From: an uncultured Sinobacteraceae bacterium
GTDB taxonomy: Bacteria; Pseudomonadota; Gammaproteobacteria; Nevskiales; Nevskiaceae
Length of the DNA: 64,000 nt
Reading direction: 5' to 3'
NCBI GenBank assembly: GCA_903822975.1
Contig: CAIJRD010000002.1
Span: forward strand, 310,001-374,000
Shown: positions 18,916 to 27,282 of the stretch, piece by piece
Position numbering within the stretch: position 1 is the stretch's first letter
Layout: each line of letters begins with the position of its first letter
Translations under genes and position numbers: made by a program
The notes under the pieces: generated by a model
Databases searched by the model: none
The model's input: the letters and a program-made list of their open reading frames with translations, nothing else
What the model was told of the DNA's origin: nothing

Positions 18916-19134
18916 GTCGAAGAGTCGAAGAGTCAACGAGGGCACCATCATGCAGAGTCTCGAAAATCGCAAGCGGATCGCACGCTGCATCGATGTCGCG
19001 CTTGAATGGCTGGCGAACTTTGCGGTGAGTCAGTACGGCTCGCCGTATGTGTCGTCGAGGGTCGAGTCGCCGCGTGAGTGCCCCTTACGTCCCTTGCTAC
19101 GCGAGATGACGCGGACGCAGCCGTGCCGTCCGTC

Positions 19135-19998
19135 ATGAGCGCGGCGACGGCCACCGCAATTGAAACCTCGCAACGTGAATTCGGCTTCACGCGCGAGGAT
19201 TTCGAGCGCGTGCGCCGACTGATCCACGCACACGCCGGCATCGCCTTGGCCAGCAGCAAGGCGCACATGGTGTACAGCCGGTTGTCGCGGCGCCTGCGCG
19301 TGCTGGGCCTGTCGACGTTCTCGGGCTATCTGGATCGCCTCGAACATGGCGACGATGCAGCGGAATGGCAGGCCTTCGTCAATTCGCTGACGACTAATCT
19401 GACCTCGTTCTTTCGCGAGGCGCATCACTTCACCGAGTTGTCGAAGTTGTTGTTGCGGCGAAAACCCGGCGAGCGCATCGTGCTGTGGTGTGCCGCGGCG
19501 AGTACCGGTGAAGAACCGTATTCGCTGGCGATCACTGCAGCGGAGACCTTTGGCACGCTGACGCCGCCGGTGACGATTCTGGCCACGGATATCGACACGC
19601 AGGTTCTGGCAACGGCCGAACGCGGCATCTATCCGCTGGAGCGGATCGCCGACTTGAGCGCAGAGCGCAAGCGCAAGTTTTTCCTTAAAGGCGTCGGCGC
19701 GAACAGCGAGCAGTGTCGGGTGGTCGATGCGCTGCGGCAGATGGTCACGTTTCGCGAACTCAATCTGCTCGATGCGCAGTACCCGATGCGCGGTCCGTTC
19801 ACCGCGATCTTCTGCCGCAACGTGATGATCTACTTCGACAAGCCCACCCAGCATTCGGTGCTGCAGCGCATGGTGCCGCTGCTTGCGCGCGACGGCCGTT
19901 TTTTTGCCGGCCATTCGGAGAGCTTCTTTCAATCCGCCGATCTGGTGCTGCCCTGCGGGCAGACGGTTTATCGCCGCACCGATGGCGTGGACGGCTGA
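19135..19998 (+). CDS. cheR: Chemotaxis protein methyltransferase CheR
   Basis: 287 residues from ATG 19135 ([18 protein letters not shown]), equal to E. coli CheR; a GTG at 19078 would add 19 residues. It uses S-adenosylmethionine to methylate receptor glutamates. The N-terminal helical domain has [20 protein letters not shown] and [26 protein letters not shown] precedes the SAM fold with [35 protein letters not shown] and [12 protein letters not shown]. The end [12 protein letters not shown] is standard. The upstream MCP carries the pentapeptide expected to dock it. Confidence 0.95.
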   Translation: MSAATATAIETSQREFGFTREDFERVRRLIHAHAGIALASSKAHMVYSRLSRRLRVLGLSTFSGYLDRLEHGDDAAEWQAFVNSLTTNLTSFFREAHHFTELSKLLLRRKPGERIVLWCAAASTGEEPYSLAITAAETFGTLTPPVTILATDIDTQVLATAERGIYPLERIADLSAERKRKFFLKGVGANSEQCRVVDALRQMVTFRELNLLDAQYPMRGPFTAIFCRNVMIYFDKPTQHSVLQRMVPLLARDGRFFAGHSESFFQSADLVLPCGQTVYRRTDGVDG

Positions 19999-20003
19999 AC
20001 GCC

Positions 20004-20645
20004 ATGGCTACACCTGCCAGCAGTCCCACAACGGTTCCGCGTCAGCGTGTCGCGCAGCGGCCGGCCGAGCCGGCGGCGTACTTCGATCCGGCATTCGGCG
20101 CGCAGGCGCTGAAGGTGCTGCCGGGTGAGTACATCGTCACCGATCGCGATGTGATGCTGGTTACGGTGCTGGGTTCCTGCGTGTCGGCCTGCATTCGCGA
20201 TCCGATCGCGCAGGTCGGCGGCATGAACCACTTCATGTTGCCGGACACCAGCAATCAGGGCACTGCCAGCGAGTCGGCGCGCTACGGCGGCTACGCGATG
20301 GAAACGATGATCAACGAATTGCTCAAGCGCGGTGCGCGGCGTCAAAACCTCGAAGCGAAGGTGTTTGGCGGCGGCGCCGTGCTGGCAGGTTTTTCGGTCA
20401 ACAAGATCGGCGAGCGCAACGGGCAGTTTGTTCTTGAATACCTCGCGGCCGAGCACATCGCGGTGGCCGCGCAGGATCTGTTCGATATCTATCCGCGGCG
20501 GGTGCATTACTTCCCGAAGAGCGGAAAAGTCATGGTCCGGCGCCTGCCGTCGACGAACGAGCCGGAGGTACTCGCCAGCGAGGGCCTCTACCGTTCGCGG
20601 CTGCGACAGGCGCCGATCGGTGGAACGGTGGAGTTGTTCGAATGA
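20004..20645 (+). CDS. cheD: Chemoreceptor glutamine deamidase CheD
   Basis: 213 residues from ATG 20004, five bases after cheR. CheD deamidates receptor glutamines and may bind CheC/CheY-P systems. The catalytic cysteine is in [14 protein letters not shown] and the histidine in [39 protein letters not shown] and [15 protein letters not shown] follow. A C-terminal extension of about 30 residues (after [10 protein letters not shown]) is not part of the core. Confidence 0.93.
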   Translation: MATPASSPTTVPRQRVAQRPAEPAAYFDPAFGAQALKVLPGEYIVTDRDVMLVTVLGSCVSACIRDPIAQVGGMNHFMLPDTSNQGTASESARYGGYAMETMINELLKRGARRQNLEAKVFGGGAVLAGFSVNKIGERNGQFVLEYLAAEHIAVAAQDLFDIYPRRVHYFPKSGKVMVRRLPSTNEPEVLASEGLYRSRLRQAPIGGTVELFE

Positions 20646-20755
20646 AAACGCAGAACTACAAGAGGTCGAAGCCTGCACGCAGCGCAGTTCCTCAGCGCGC
20701 ACGCGCGGCCGTCGCAATGGTTGATGTGCCTTGCGTGGTCGGAGCCCGGCCATGA
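20642..20755 (+). CDS. 37-residue basic ORF nested between cheD and cheB
   Basis: An ATG overlaps the cheD stop (ATGA at 20642) and its own stop overlaps the cheB start (ATGA at 20752). The peptide ([20 protein letters not shown]..., rich in Arg/Lys/Ala) has no recognisable domain. The double overlap would let ribosomes pass from cheD to cheB, so translation as a coupling leader is plausible; chance cannot be excluded over 114 bases. Confidence 0.4.
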   Translation: MKTQNYKRSKPARSAVPQRARAAVAMVDVPCVVGARP

Positions 20756-21855
20756 GTGCGATCCGTGTGTTGATCGTCGACGACTCGGCGCTGATGCGTC
20801 AGCTGCTGACCGAATTGCTGTCGCGCGACAGCGGTATCGAAGTGGTGGGCGGGGCGCCGGATCCGCTGATCGCGCGCGAGATGATCAAGTTGCTGAATCC
20901 GGACGTGCTGACGCTCGACATCGAGATGCCGCGCATGGACGGACTCACGTTCCTGGAAAACCTGATGCGGCTGCGGCCGATGCCGGTGGTGATGGTGTCC
21001 TCGCTCACCGAGAGCGGTGCTGAGGTCACGTTGCAGGCCTTGGAACTGGGCGCGATCGATTTCATCACCAAGCCGAAGATCGATCTCGCGCAGGGCATGA
21101 ACGTCGCTGCCGAAGAGCTGATCGAGAAAATCCGCATGGCCGCACGTGCGCGCGTGCGTCAGCGTCAACCGGTCCCTGCTGCGGTTGTGCGCGCAGTGAA
21201 GACTGGCGTGCATCTGTGTCGGCCGACCGAAAAAGTGATTGCGCTCGGCGCATCGACCGGTGGCACCGAGGCGATTCGCGACGTGCTCGAACAGATGCCG
21301 GCCGATGCACCAGCGATGTTGATCACCCAGCACATTCCGGCCATGTTTTCGAAACCGTTTGCCGAGCGGATGAATCGCAGCTCGGCGATGACGGTCTGCC
21401 AGGCCGAAGACGGTCAACCGGTTTTGCCGGGACATGCGTATATCGCGCCGGGCGACAAGCACTTGCTGCTGGTGCGCGAAGCAGGACGCTACCTGTGCCG
21501 GCTCAGTGATGCGCCGCCGGAGAATCGTCATCGCCCCAGCGTCGACACGCTGTTTAGATCGGTCGCGCTGCACGCAGGTCACAACGCAGTCGGCGCGATT
21601 CTGACCGGCATGGGTGAAGACGGCGCACGCGGACTTTTGATGTTGCGCGATGCCGGCGCCCGCACCTTGGCGCAGGACGAGGCCAGCTGTGTCGTCTGGG
21701 GAATGCCGGGTGCGGCGGTGCGTCTGGGTGCTGCGGAGGAAGTGGTCGCGCTGCGCGATGTTGCATCGAGGCTGCTGCTGCTGACGTCCGAACCGATCCG
21801 GCGCATTCCACCGGTTCAAGCTTTGCGGCCGCGTGCCGCTAATGATTTCACGTGA
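20752..21855 (+). CDS. cheB: Chemotaxis methylesterase / glutamine deamidase CheB
   Basis: 367 residues from ATG 20752, with GGAG 8 bases upstream. The N-terminal receiver has [14 protein letters not shown], phospho-acceptor [13 protein letters not shown] and FITKPK. The C-terminal esterase shows the triad: Ser in [10 protein letters not shown], His in [10 protein letters not shown], Asp in [25 protein letters not shown] and [19 protein letters not shown] complete the family. It reverses CheR methylation when phosphorylated by CheA. Confidence 0.95.
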   Translation: MSAIRVLIVDDSALMRQLLTELLSRDSGIEVVGGAPDPLIAREMIKLLNPDVLTLDIEMPRMDGLTFLENLMRLRPMPVVMVSSLTESGAEVTLQALELGAIDFITKPKIDLAQGMNVAAEELIEKIRMAARARVRQRQPVPAAVVRAVKTGVHLCRPTEKVIALGASTGGTEAIRDVLEQMPADAPAMLITQHIPAMFSKPFAERMNRSSAMTVCQAEDGQPVLPGHAYIAPGDKHLLLVREAGRYLCRLSDAPPENRHRPSVDTLFRSVALHAGHNAVGAILTGMGEDGARGLLMLRDAGARTLAQDEASCVVWGMPGAAVRLGAAEEVVALRDVASRLLLLTSEPIRRIPPVQALRPRAANDFT

Positions 21856-23042
21856 ACGTACAAGGCGAACAAGCGATGCCTACGACCCTGCAAGCGCTGG
21901 TCTACAAACCCTTTCTGCCGCCCTTCGGCCTGGCACTGGCGGCCTTCGTCGCGCGCATGTCGGAGACGCCGCCTGCGCTGTATTGGGCGCTGCTGGCGGC
22001 GACGGTGGCGTCGTGGCTGTGGACCACCTGGAAAGTGGGTGGCGCTTTGGCGCGTGCTCAAGCGCAGGAACGCCGCCGCGTTGAAGTCGGGGCACAGCAG
22101 TGCAAGGCGATCGAAGAACTCGGAAGCGCGCTCGACGGCAATGTGCGTGGCGTGCAGCAGGAAGTCGGTCGCGTCCGTTCGTTGATTACGGAAGCCTCGA
22201 GCGAACTGTCGAGCGCCTTCGAGCGCATGGCGCAGCAGGCGCGTTCGCAGGAAGCCGCCGTCGCTCAGATCATCAGCCAGACCGGCGGCGCCGGTTCGAC
22301 CTCCGGCAACGGCATGGGCGTGCAGCAGTTCGCGCTGCAGGCCGGCAAGTTGATGGAAGGTCTGGCCAACGTGTTGTCCGAAGCCAGTCGCCAGAGCGCC
22401 ACCAGCGTGCAGCGCATCGACGTGATGGTGAAGCAGTTCGACGCGATCTTCGAACTGCTCGGCGACGTCAAGACGCTTGCCGACCAGACCAGCCTGCTGG
22501 CCTTGAATGCCGCGATCGAAGCGGCACGCGCCGGCGATGCCGGTCGCGGTTTCGCAGTGGTGGCGGAAGAGGTGCGCAATTTATCGGAGCGCTCCAACAG
22601 CTTCAACGAACAGATTCGCAAGCTGGTCGGCAGTTCCAAGGAAGCGATTGCGACCGTACGCGAATCGGTCGGCGCAATTGCGCAGCGCGATTCCAGCACC
22701 AGCGCGCAAGCGCAAAGCCAGGTCGGTGATCTGCTGACGCAGATCGAACGTATCGATCGCAACATCGGCGACGGCATGCGCGCGGTTTCGAGTGTCACCG
22801 AGCAGATCGGCGCATCGGTTGGTCAGGCGGTCCGCTGCTTGCAGTTCGAGGACATCAGCTTGCAGGCGCTCACGGCGGCGGAAGGTCACGTCAATCGCCT
22901 GCAGCACATTCAGGCAGAAACCGCGCAGCTGCTCGGCGCGCGCGCGTCTGCTTCGAACGCGGCGGGCAGCGACTGGCGTCAGGTGCTGCACAAACCGGTG
23001 GGCCAGTTGTCGCTGCACGAAGGCTCGGTCGAATTGTTCTGA
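21852..23042 (+). CDS. Short membrane-associated methyl-accepting chemotaxis protein
   Basis: 396 residues with GTG over the cheB stop (GTGA); ATG 21876 is an alternative. The N-terminus has hydrophobic stretches ([35 protein letters not shown]) but no periplasmic sensor domain. The signalling tip reads [20 protein letters not shown] with [18 protein letters not shown]. The C-terminal part has [21 protein letters not shown], a segment found in receptors that replace the second methylation helix. No CheR-docking pentapeptide (ends EGSVELF). It may sense membrane state or act as an adaptor in a shared array. Confidence 0.9.
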   Translation: MNVQGEQAMPTTLQALVYKPFLPPFGLALAAFVARMSETPPALYWALLAATVASWLWTTWKVGGALARAQAQERRRVEVGAQQCKAIEELGSALDGNVRGVQQEVGRVRSLITEASSELSSAFERMAQQARSQEAAVAQIISQTGGAGSTSGNGMGVQQFALQAGKLMEGLANVLSEASRQSATSVQRIDVMVKQFDAIFELLGDVKTLADQTSLLALNAAIEAARAGDAGRGFAVVAEEVRNLSERSNSFNEQIRKLVGSSKEAIATVRESVGAIAQRDSSTSAQAQSQVGDLLTQIERIDRNIGDGMRAVSSVTEQIGASVGQAVRCLQFEDISLQALTAAEGHVNRLQHIQAETAQLLGARASASNAAGSDWRQVLHKPVGQLSLHEGSVELF

Positions 23043-23405
23043 TCGTCCGCTGCATCGATTGCTCAAGCCGCAGGGGTAGCTCGCACCTGCGTCTTGCGCA
23101 ACGTGTGTCTGCGTCGTGCTCGCGCCTTGCCCGAAAATTGACGGCGACTTGATGGCGACTTGATGGCGACTTGACTGCGACGCGACTGCGACGCGACTGA
23201 GTCTTGACCGCGGATTGACTGTGTCCTGACCGCGACTACAGCGGCGCTCACCCGCGCAAAACGCGCTTCAGATCAGCAGGCGCTCGGCGGGTTTGGATCG
23301 GAGCGCTTACACACTTGACGCGTGATCGCCGAGGCAGCCGTTCGCTGGCTTTTTCGGCCAGCAAACGACGCGGCCACCGATTAAGACCAAGCCGGTGAGG
23401 TGTTG
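23043..23405. other. Convergent intergenic region with 11-bp repeats
   Basis: 363 bases between two converging genes; no gene seen. Holds the tandem repeat at 23138-23199. Confidence 0.6.
23138..23199. repeat. 11-bp tandem repeat, about 5.5 copies
   Basis: Units TTGACGGCGAC, TTGATGGCGAC (twice), TTGACTGCGAC, GCGACTGCGAC and a partial copy follow without gaps. Confidence 0.8.
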
Positions 23406-24596
23406 TCAAACGAAGTGCAGACCCTGGCCGATGCGCAGCACCATCCATAGCGCGGCGGCCGCGCCGAACAGCAACTGCAGAATTTCGATGCGTCGATCGA
23501 CGCTCGCGCGCATCGCCCAGAACAGCGCGAAGGGCGGCAGGTAATACCGCTGCTCGATCAGCGAGAACGGCAACAGCGACAGCACACTAAACAGCAACAA
23601 CGGCCACAGCAATTCCTGCCGTTCTCCGAGTCGCGTGCGCGCCACCAGCAAGGCGGTGGTCATCACGGTTGCGAGGAAGATCGACATGCCTTGCGCGCTG
23701 AGCGTTCGGTGCAACAAGTAATTGCGCACGAAGTACTGGATCTCGATCAGGTTGAAGCGATGCGTCACGTGAAACGTGAAGCCGATCGTCAGACCCAAGG
23801 CCAGCACCTGCCATAAGGGCACGCGGATGCCTTCGACGCCGAGCCGTTGCACGAAGTAGGGCAGATAGACGATCGCCGCTACCGCCAGCGCAAACCACAC
23901 GTTGGGCATGCCGGCGAGGTTGCCGGGGTGATCGCTCTGGGTCCAGCTGCCAGCCGCCACGCCATGCTGCAGACGCACCACGAACAGCCAGGCTGCGCCA
24001 ATCGCCACGGCACCGGCAATCACCCACAGGCGCAGTCGTTCACCCGCGTGCAGGCACAGTCCGCCATATAAAAGGCACAGGCCGGCGAACCAGACGATGT
24101 TGTTCTGGCGCATGGCGCAGGCGAGCAAGCCGGCGAGCAGCAGCAGCCAGGCCTGACGACGCAGGGCGCCGACCGTCGCCCACAGCAGGCAGGCGAGTGC
24201 TGGCAGATCGGTGTAGACCAGCGCGCAGAACGGCAGCACGATCGGCGACAGGAAGAACTGCGCGGTGCGCAGTCCGGCCGCGCTGCGATCGAACTGTTGC
24301 GCGATTCGGTAGAACGCGGCGAGGGCGATCAGACCGAACCCGACAATCACCAGACGTCCCGCCAGAATCGAGCGGCTGGCGCCGAACACGGCGGTGATCC
24401 AGCCGACCAGCGCGTTCATCGTTGGCCAAGTGGATATGCCGGGATTCAGCGGCCACTGACCTTGCGCAAATTGCTGTGCGGTGGGCCAGTGCGCGTATTC
24501 GTCGACGAACGGATGCTGGGGCAGCAACAGCGCGGTTGCGATCATTGCCAGCGCGGCGAGCAGCAGAGGTGCGTGAGTGCGAAGCGTCGGCAGCAT
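23406..24596 (-). CDS. DIE2/ALG10-like polytopic glycosyltransferase
   Basis: 396 residues, about ten predicted transmembrane helices. It carries the landmarks of eukaryotic ALG10 (GT59, dolichol-linked alpha-1,2-glucosyltransferase): an acidic pair after the first helix followed by a His/Gln segment (FVDEYAHWPTAQQFAQGQWP; ALG10 has YMDEIFHLPQAQRYCEG), NPGISTWPTMNAL (DPMITTLPGLY), AMRQNNIVWF (FRQTNIIWA), a late aromatic HRFNLIE and IEQRYYLPPFALF (LEFRYFILPYVIY). The family is membrane-bound with an active site facing away from the cytoplasm. Acceptor in this bacterium unknown. Start ATG 24596; GTG 24638 is possible. Confidence 0.75.
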   Translation of the reverse strand: MLPTLRTHAPLLLAALAMIATALLLPQHPFVDEYAHWPTAQQFAQGQWPLNPGISTWPTMNALVGWITAVFGASRSILAGRLVIVGFGLIALAAFYRIAQQFDRSAAGLRTAQFFLSPIVLPFCALVYTDLPALACLLWATVGALRRQAWLLLLAGLLACAMRQNNIVWFAGLCLLYGGLCLHAGERLRLWVIAGAVAIGAAWLFVVRLQHGVAAGSWTQSDHPGNLAGMPNVWFALAVAAIVYLPYFVQRLGVEGIRVPLWQVLALGLTIGFTFHVTHRFNLIEIQYFVRNYLLHRTLSAQGMSIFLATVMTTALLVARTRLGERQELLWPLLLFSVLSLLPFSLIEQRYYLPPFALFWAMRASVDRRIEILQLLFGAAAALWMVLRIGQGLHFV

Positions 24597-24732
24597 CGTG
24601 AACGTCGGTTGCGTCGGTTTAATACGGTTGGTATGCACGCAGCCTCGCCGCGACGCTGGATCTTCGCCGCGAGCCTGTCGAAGTGGTGCGATCGCCCCAG
24701 ACGAATCGCGCCGCCACTATAAACAAGCTGGT

Positions 24733-25776
24733 TTGAACAAGCTCGTGCAAATCAGTTCCTACAAACCAGCACCTGCAAACCAGCGCGCGGCAACGAGGCC
24801 TGAGAATGCCGCTGCGCAGGACACGAGACGACCGCGCACGCATCGTCCGACGCATGACCAGCGCGACGGCCGCGTAATATTGCGACACTCGTCCAGTAGT
24901 GCCACCGACTCGCTCGTGACCCTCTCGCGTCGCCCCATTTCTGCTCCGCGCAAACCGGTGGCATCGAGCACACCGAAATCGGCGCGTGCGACCTCGCGAT
25001 CAAGCCAGCTTGGTGCGTCGGTGCCAGTGGCATCCAAGCGCGAGTCGCGTCCAACCATCGTCGCCAGCCGGGCGCCGTCTGGTGACAGGGCCAAGCCGCG
25101 CGCGCCGCGCAAACCGGGCAGCACGCAGGCGTCGCAAAAGAATGTGCGCCGGCAGAAGGAAGTCGCCGGCACGCGCGCCGTCATCAGCGCGGCATCGAAG
25201 ACCAAACGCCAGGCCAAATCGGTCGGCACAATCGGCAAGACGCGAACGACGCAGCTGCAGCCTGCGGCAACTGCACTCTCAAGCGCGCCAATCGACGCAG
25301 CCGGTCGCACGCCGACCGATGTCGCCGCATCCCAGGCCGAATCGAATGCAGGCAGCACCGTGCCGCGCGTGTGGTGGTTGTATTTGCTCGAATGCCGCGA
25401 TGGCGCGCTCTACGCAGGCATCAGTCCCGATGTCGCCGCGCGCTTTCGTGCGCACACGAGCGGTCGCGGTGCGCGCTATACGCGTGCCAATCCGCCGCTG
25501 CGGATTCTCGGCGCGCAGCGGCATGCCAGCCGGTCGGCTGCATCGGTGGCGGAATACGCGCTGAAGCAGTTGCGCCGCGCCGACAAGCTGATCTGGGCGC
25601 AGCAGCACGGCTGGACGTCGCCGGTGCCGGCAATCGCAATTGAAGCGATCGAGACCGACACGATCGGGATCAACGCGATCGGGATCGATGCTAGGGCAGC
25701 GCCGCGACCATCGCCAGCGAAGCAGCGTCGCGCGGAGTCGAAGCGTTCTGCGAAACTTAAGTCGGATGCCGTATGA
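24733..25776 (+). CDS. GIY-YIG domain protein with long basic N-terminal extension
   Basis: The last 150 codons encode a UPF0213/YhbQ-like GIY-YIG domain: WWLYLLECRDGALYAGIS, DVAARFRAHTSGRGARYTR, AEYALKQLRRADKLIWA. Before it lie about 200 residues of low complexity rich in Ala, Ser, Arg, Lys and Thr (for example SKTKRQAKSVGTIGKTRTTQ), like histone H1-type or AlgP tails. Start is uncertain: TTG 24733, GTG 24745, or a GTG near 25360 giving only the compact domain. After the domain comes an Ile/Ala/Asp tail and a basic end (KQRRAESKRSAKLK). Coupled to the metallopeptidase gene by ATGA overlap. Confidence 0.7.
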   Translation: MNKLVQISSYKPAPANQRAATRPENAAAQDTRRPRTHRPTHDQRDGRVILRHSSSSATDSLVTLSRRPISAPRKPVASSTPKSARATSRSSQLGASVPVASKRESRPTIVASRAPSGDRAKPRAPRKPGSTQASQKNVRRQKEVAGTRAVISAASKTKRQAKSVGTIGKTRTTQLQPAATALSSAPIDAAGRTPTDVAASQAESNAGSTVPRVWWLYLLECRDGALYAGISPDVAARFRAHTSGRGARYTRANPPLRILGAQRHASRSAASVAEYALKQLRRADKLIWAQQHGWTSPVPAIAIEAIETDTIGINAIGIDARAAPRPSPAKQRRAESKRSAKLKSDAV

Positions 25777-26285
25777 GCGTGCTGCGCTTCATCAATGGTT
25801 ACTCGCCCGACACGCTGGCGCGGGTGCAGCGCATGATCGACCAGAATCTCCTCGATGCGTATCTGCAGCGACGCTACGGCGAACGCCATCAGGTCCACAG
25901 CGACCATGCGCTGTACGAATATGCGATTGCGCTGAAACAGGCGCATATGCGCAGCGCCGGCGTGGTCCACAAAGTGGTCTATCACAGCAAGCTCGACGTG
26001 CTGCACAACGCACTCGGCCTGCACACCTCGATTTCGCGGGTTCAGGGTGGCCGCCTGAAAGCCAAGCAGGAAATTCGCATTGCGGCCTTGTTCAAGGAGG
26101 CCGCACCCGAGTTCCTGAAGATGATCGTGGTTCACGAGCTGGCCCACTTGAAGGAAGCAGAGCACAACAAGGCGTTCTATCAACTCTGTGTTTACATGCA
26201 GCCGGACTACCACCAGGTCGAGTTCGATCTGCGGTTGTTGTTGATTCAGCGCGAGCTGGCGCGGGGCGGATCATCGGCGCGATGA
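25773..26285 (+). CDS. YgjP/M48-like zinc metallopeptidase-domain protein
   Basis: 170 residues from an ATG overlapping the preceding stop. The zinc site is VVHELAHLKEAEHNKAF (HExxH, third His seven residues on), followed by FYQLCVYMQPDYHQVEFDLR, typical of the YgjP/WLM-type domain (DUF45). LKAKQEIRIAALFKEA and GVVHKVVYHSKLDVLHNALG are not diagnostic. Family function is unsettled. The gene sits in a coupled run GIY-YIG/YgjP/PlsC. Confidence 0.85.
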   Translation: MSVLRFINGYSPDTLARVQRMIDQNLLDAYLQRRYGERHQVHSDHALYEYAIALKQAHMRSAGVVHKVVYHSKLDVLHNALGLHTSISRVQGGRLKAKQEIRIAALFKEAAPEFLKMIVVHELAHLKEAEHNKAFYQLCVYMQPDYHQVEFDLRLLLIQRELARGGSSAR

Positions 26286-27121
26286 ATCGCGCACCGCGCG
26301 CCGATGCGCACAGGCAGTACACTCGCGCTCCGGTTTCCGATCGAGCGATGCCAGCGGTGCGACGCGCAACTCTGAAGAAAACACTGGCCTATTTGATGAC
26401 GCCGCTGTTCCTGCTCGTCTGGGGCCTGTTGCTCGGCGTATTCCAGTTGGTGCAGGTGATCGCGCTGCGCGGCTTCGGTGCGGCCGCGCATCGGCGCAGT
26501 GTGGACCTGATGAATCTGCTGATGATTCGCGCACTGTGGATCATCGGCGTGCGCAGCAGCGCGCGCTTCAGCGAAGCGCTGCCGACCGATCGCGCGATCA
26601 TCTTTGTTGCCAATCACCAGAACAAGTTCGACATTCCCGGCATCGGCTGGCACCTGCGTCGCTTTGCGCCGAAATTCGTGTCGAAGATCGAGCTTGGCCG
26701 CGGCATTCCGAGCATTTCCTACAACCTGCGCCATAGCGGCGCCGCGCTGATCGATCGCAGCGACGCGCGCCAGGCATTGACCGAGATCGGTCGTCTCGGC
26801 AGCCTGATCGAAAGCACGCATACCAGCGCGGTGATTTTTCCTGAGGGCACGCGCTCGACCACCGGCGAGCTGCAGAGCTTCGCCACGGCTGGCGTCAAGA
26901 TTCTGATGAAGCGCGCGCCGAACGCCGTGATCGTGCCGGTATACATCCACAACACCTGGGCACTGAATCGTTATGGTGGGTTTCCAATGACCTTCGGCGA
27001 GCGCATCAGCTGGACCGTGTTACCGATGATCGAACCGCAGGGCAAGGCGCCCGAGCAGGTGGTGGCCTTGGCACAGGCGAGTATCCAGCGCGCCTGGCAG
27101 GCGCAGCGACTGGCGGCCTGA
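26282..27121 (+). CDS. plsC: 1-acyl-sn-glycerol-3-phosphate acyltransferase (PlsC)
   Basis: Adds the second acyl chain to lysophosphatidic acid at the membrane. 279 residues from the ATG that overlaps the previous stop; ATG 26348 (MPAVRRATLKKTLAYL) gives the more usual 257 residues and may be the true start. N-terminal hydrophobic helix (LMTPLFLLVWGLLLGVFQLV), acyltransferase block I VANHQNKFDIPG (HX4D), block II/III region IDRSDARQAL and FPEGTRSTTGELQSF, block IV VPVYIHNTWAL. All catalytic motifs kept. Confidence 0.88.
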   Translation: MNRAPRADAHRQYTRAPVSDRAMPAVRRATLKKTLAYLMTPLFLLVWGLLLGVFQLVQVIALRGFGAAAHRRSVDLMNLLMIRALWIIGVRSSARFSEALPTDRAIIFVANHQNKFDIPGIGWHLRRFAPKFVSKIELGRGIPSISYNLRHSGAALIDRSDARQALTEIGRLGSLIESTHTSAVIFPEGTRSTTGELQSFATAGVKILMKRAPNAVIVPVYIHNTWALNRYGGFPMTFGERISWTVLPMIEPQGKAPEQVVALAQASIQRAWQAQRLAA

Positions 27122-27282
27122 AGCCGTTTTTTTGCTGCGCCGCGGAATGGAAAGTTTCGCGGCAGACACGGTAGAGTTCAGTCCGTCGACGGTTGCGCTC
27201 GCTCAGGTGGGGGATCGTCGCGGTCGCGGCGCCCGCAGGTCGCCGATGAAACATCGCAGTGAAGCGAAACGGGAGACCCGAG

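Noticed and set aside
18951..19138. Possible small protein (MQSLENRKRIARCIDVALEW...) between the PAS-MCP and cheR
   Set aside because: No ribosome site, no domain, and it overlaps the likely cheR start region; I see no reason to call it.
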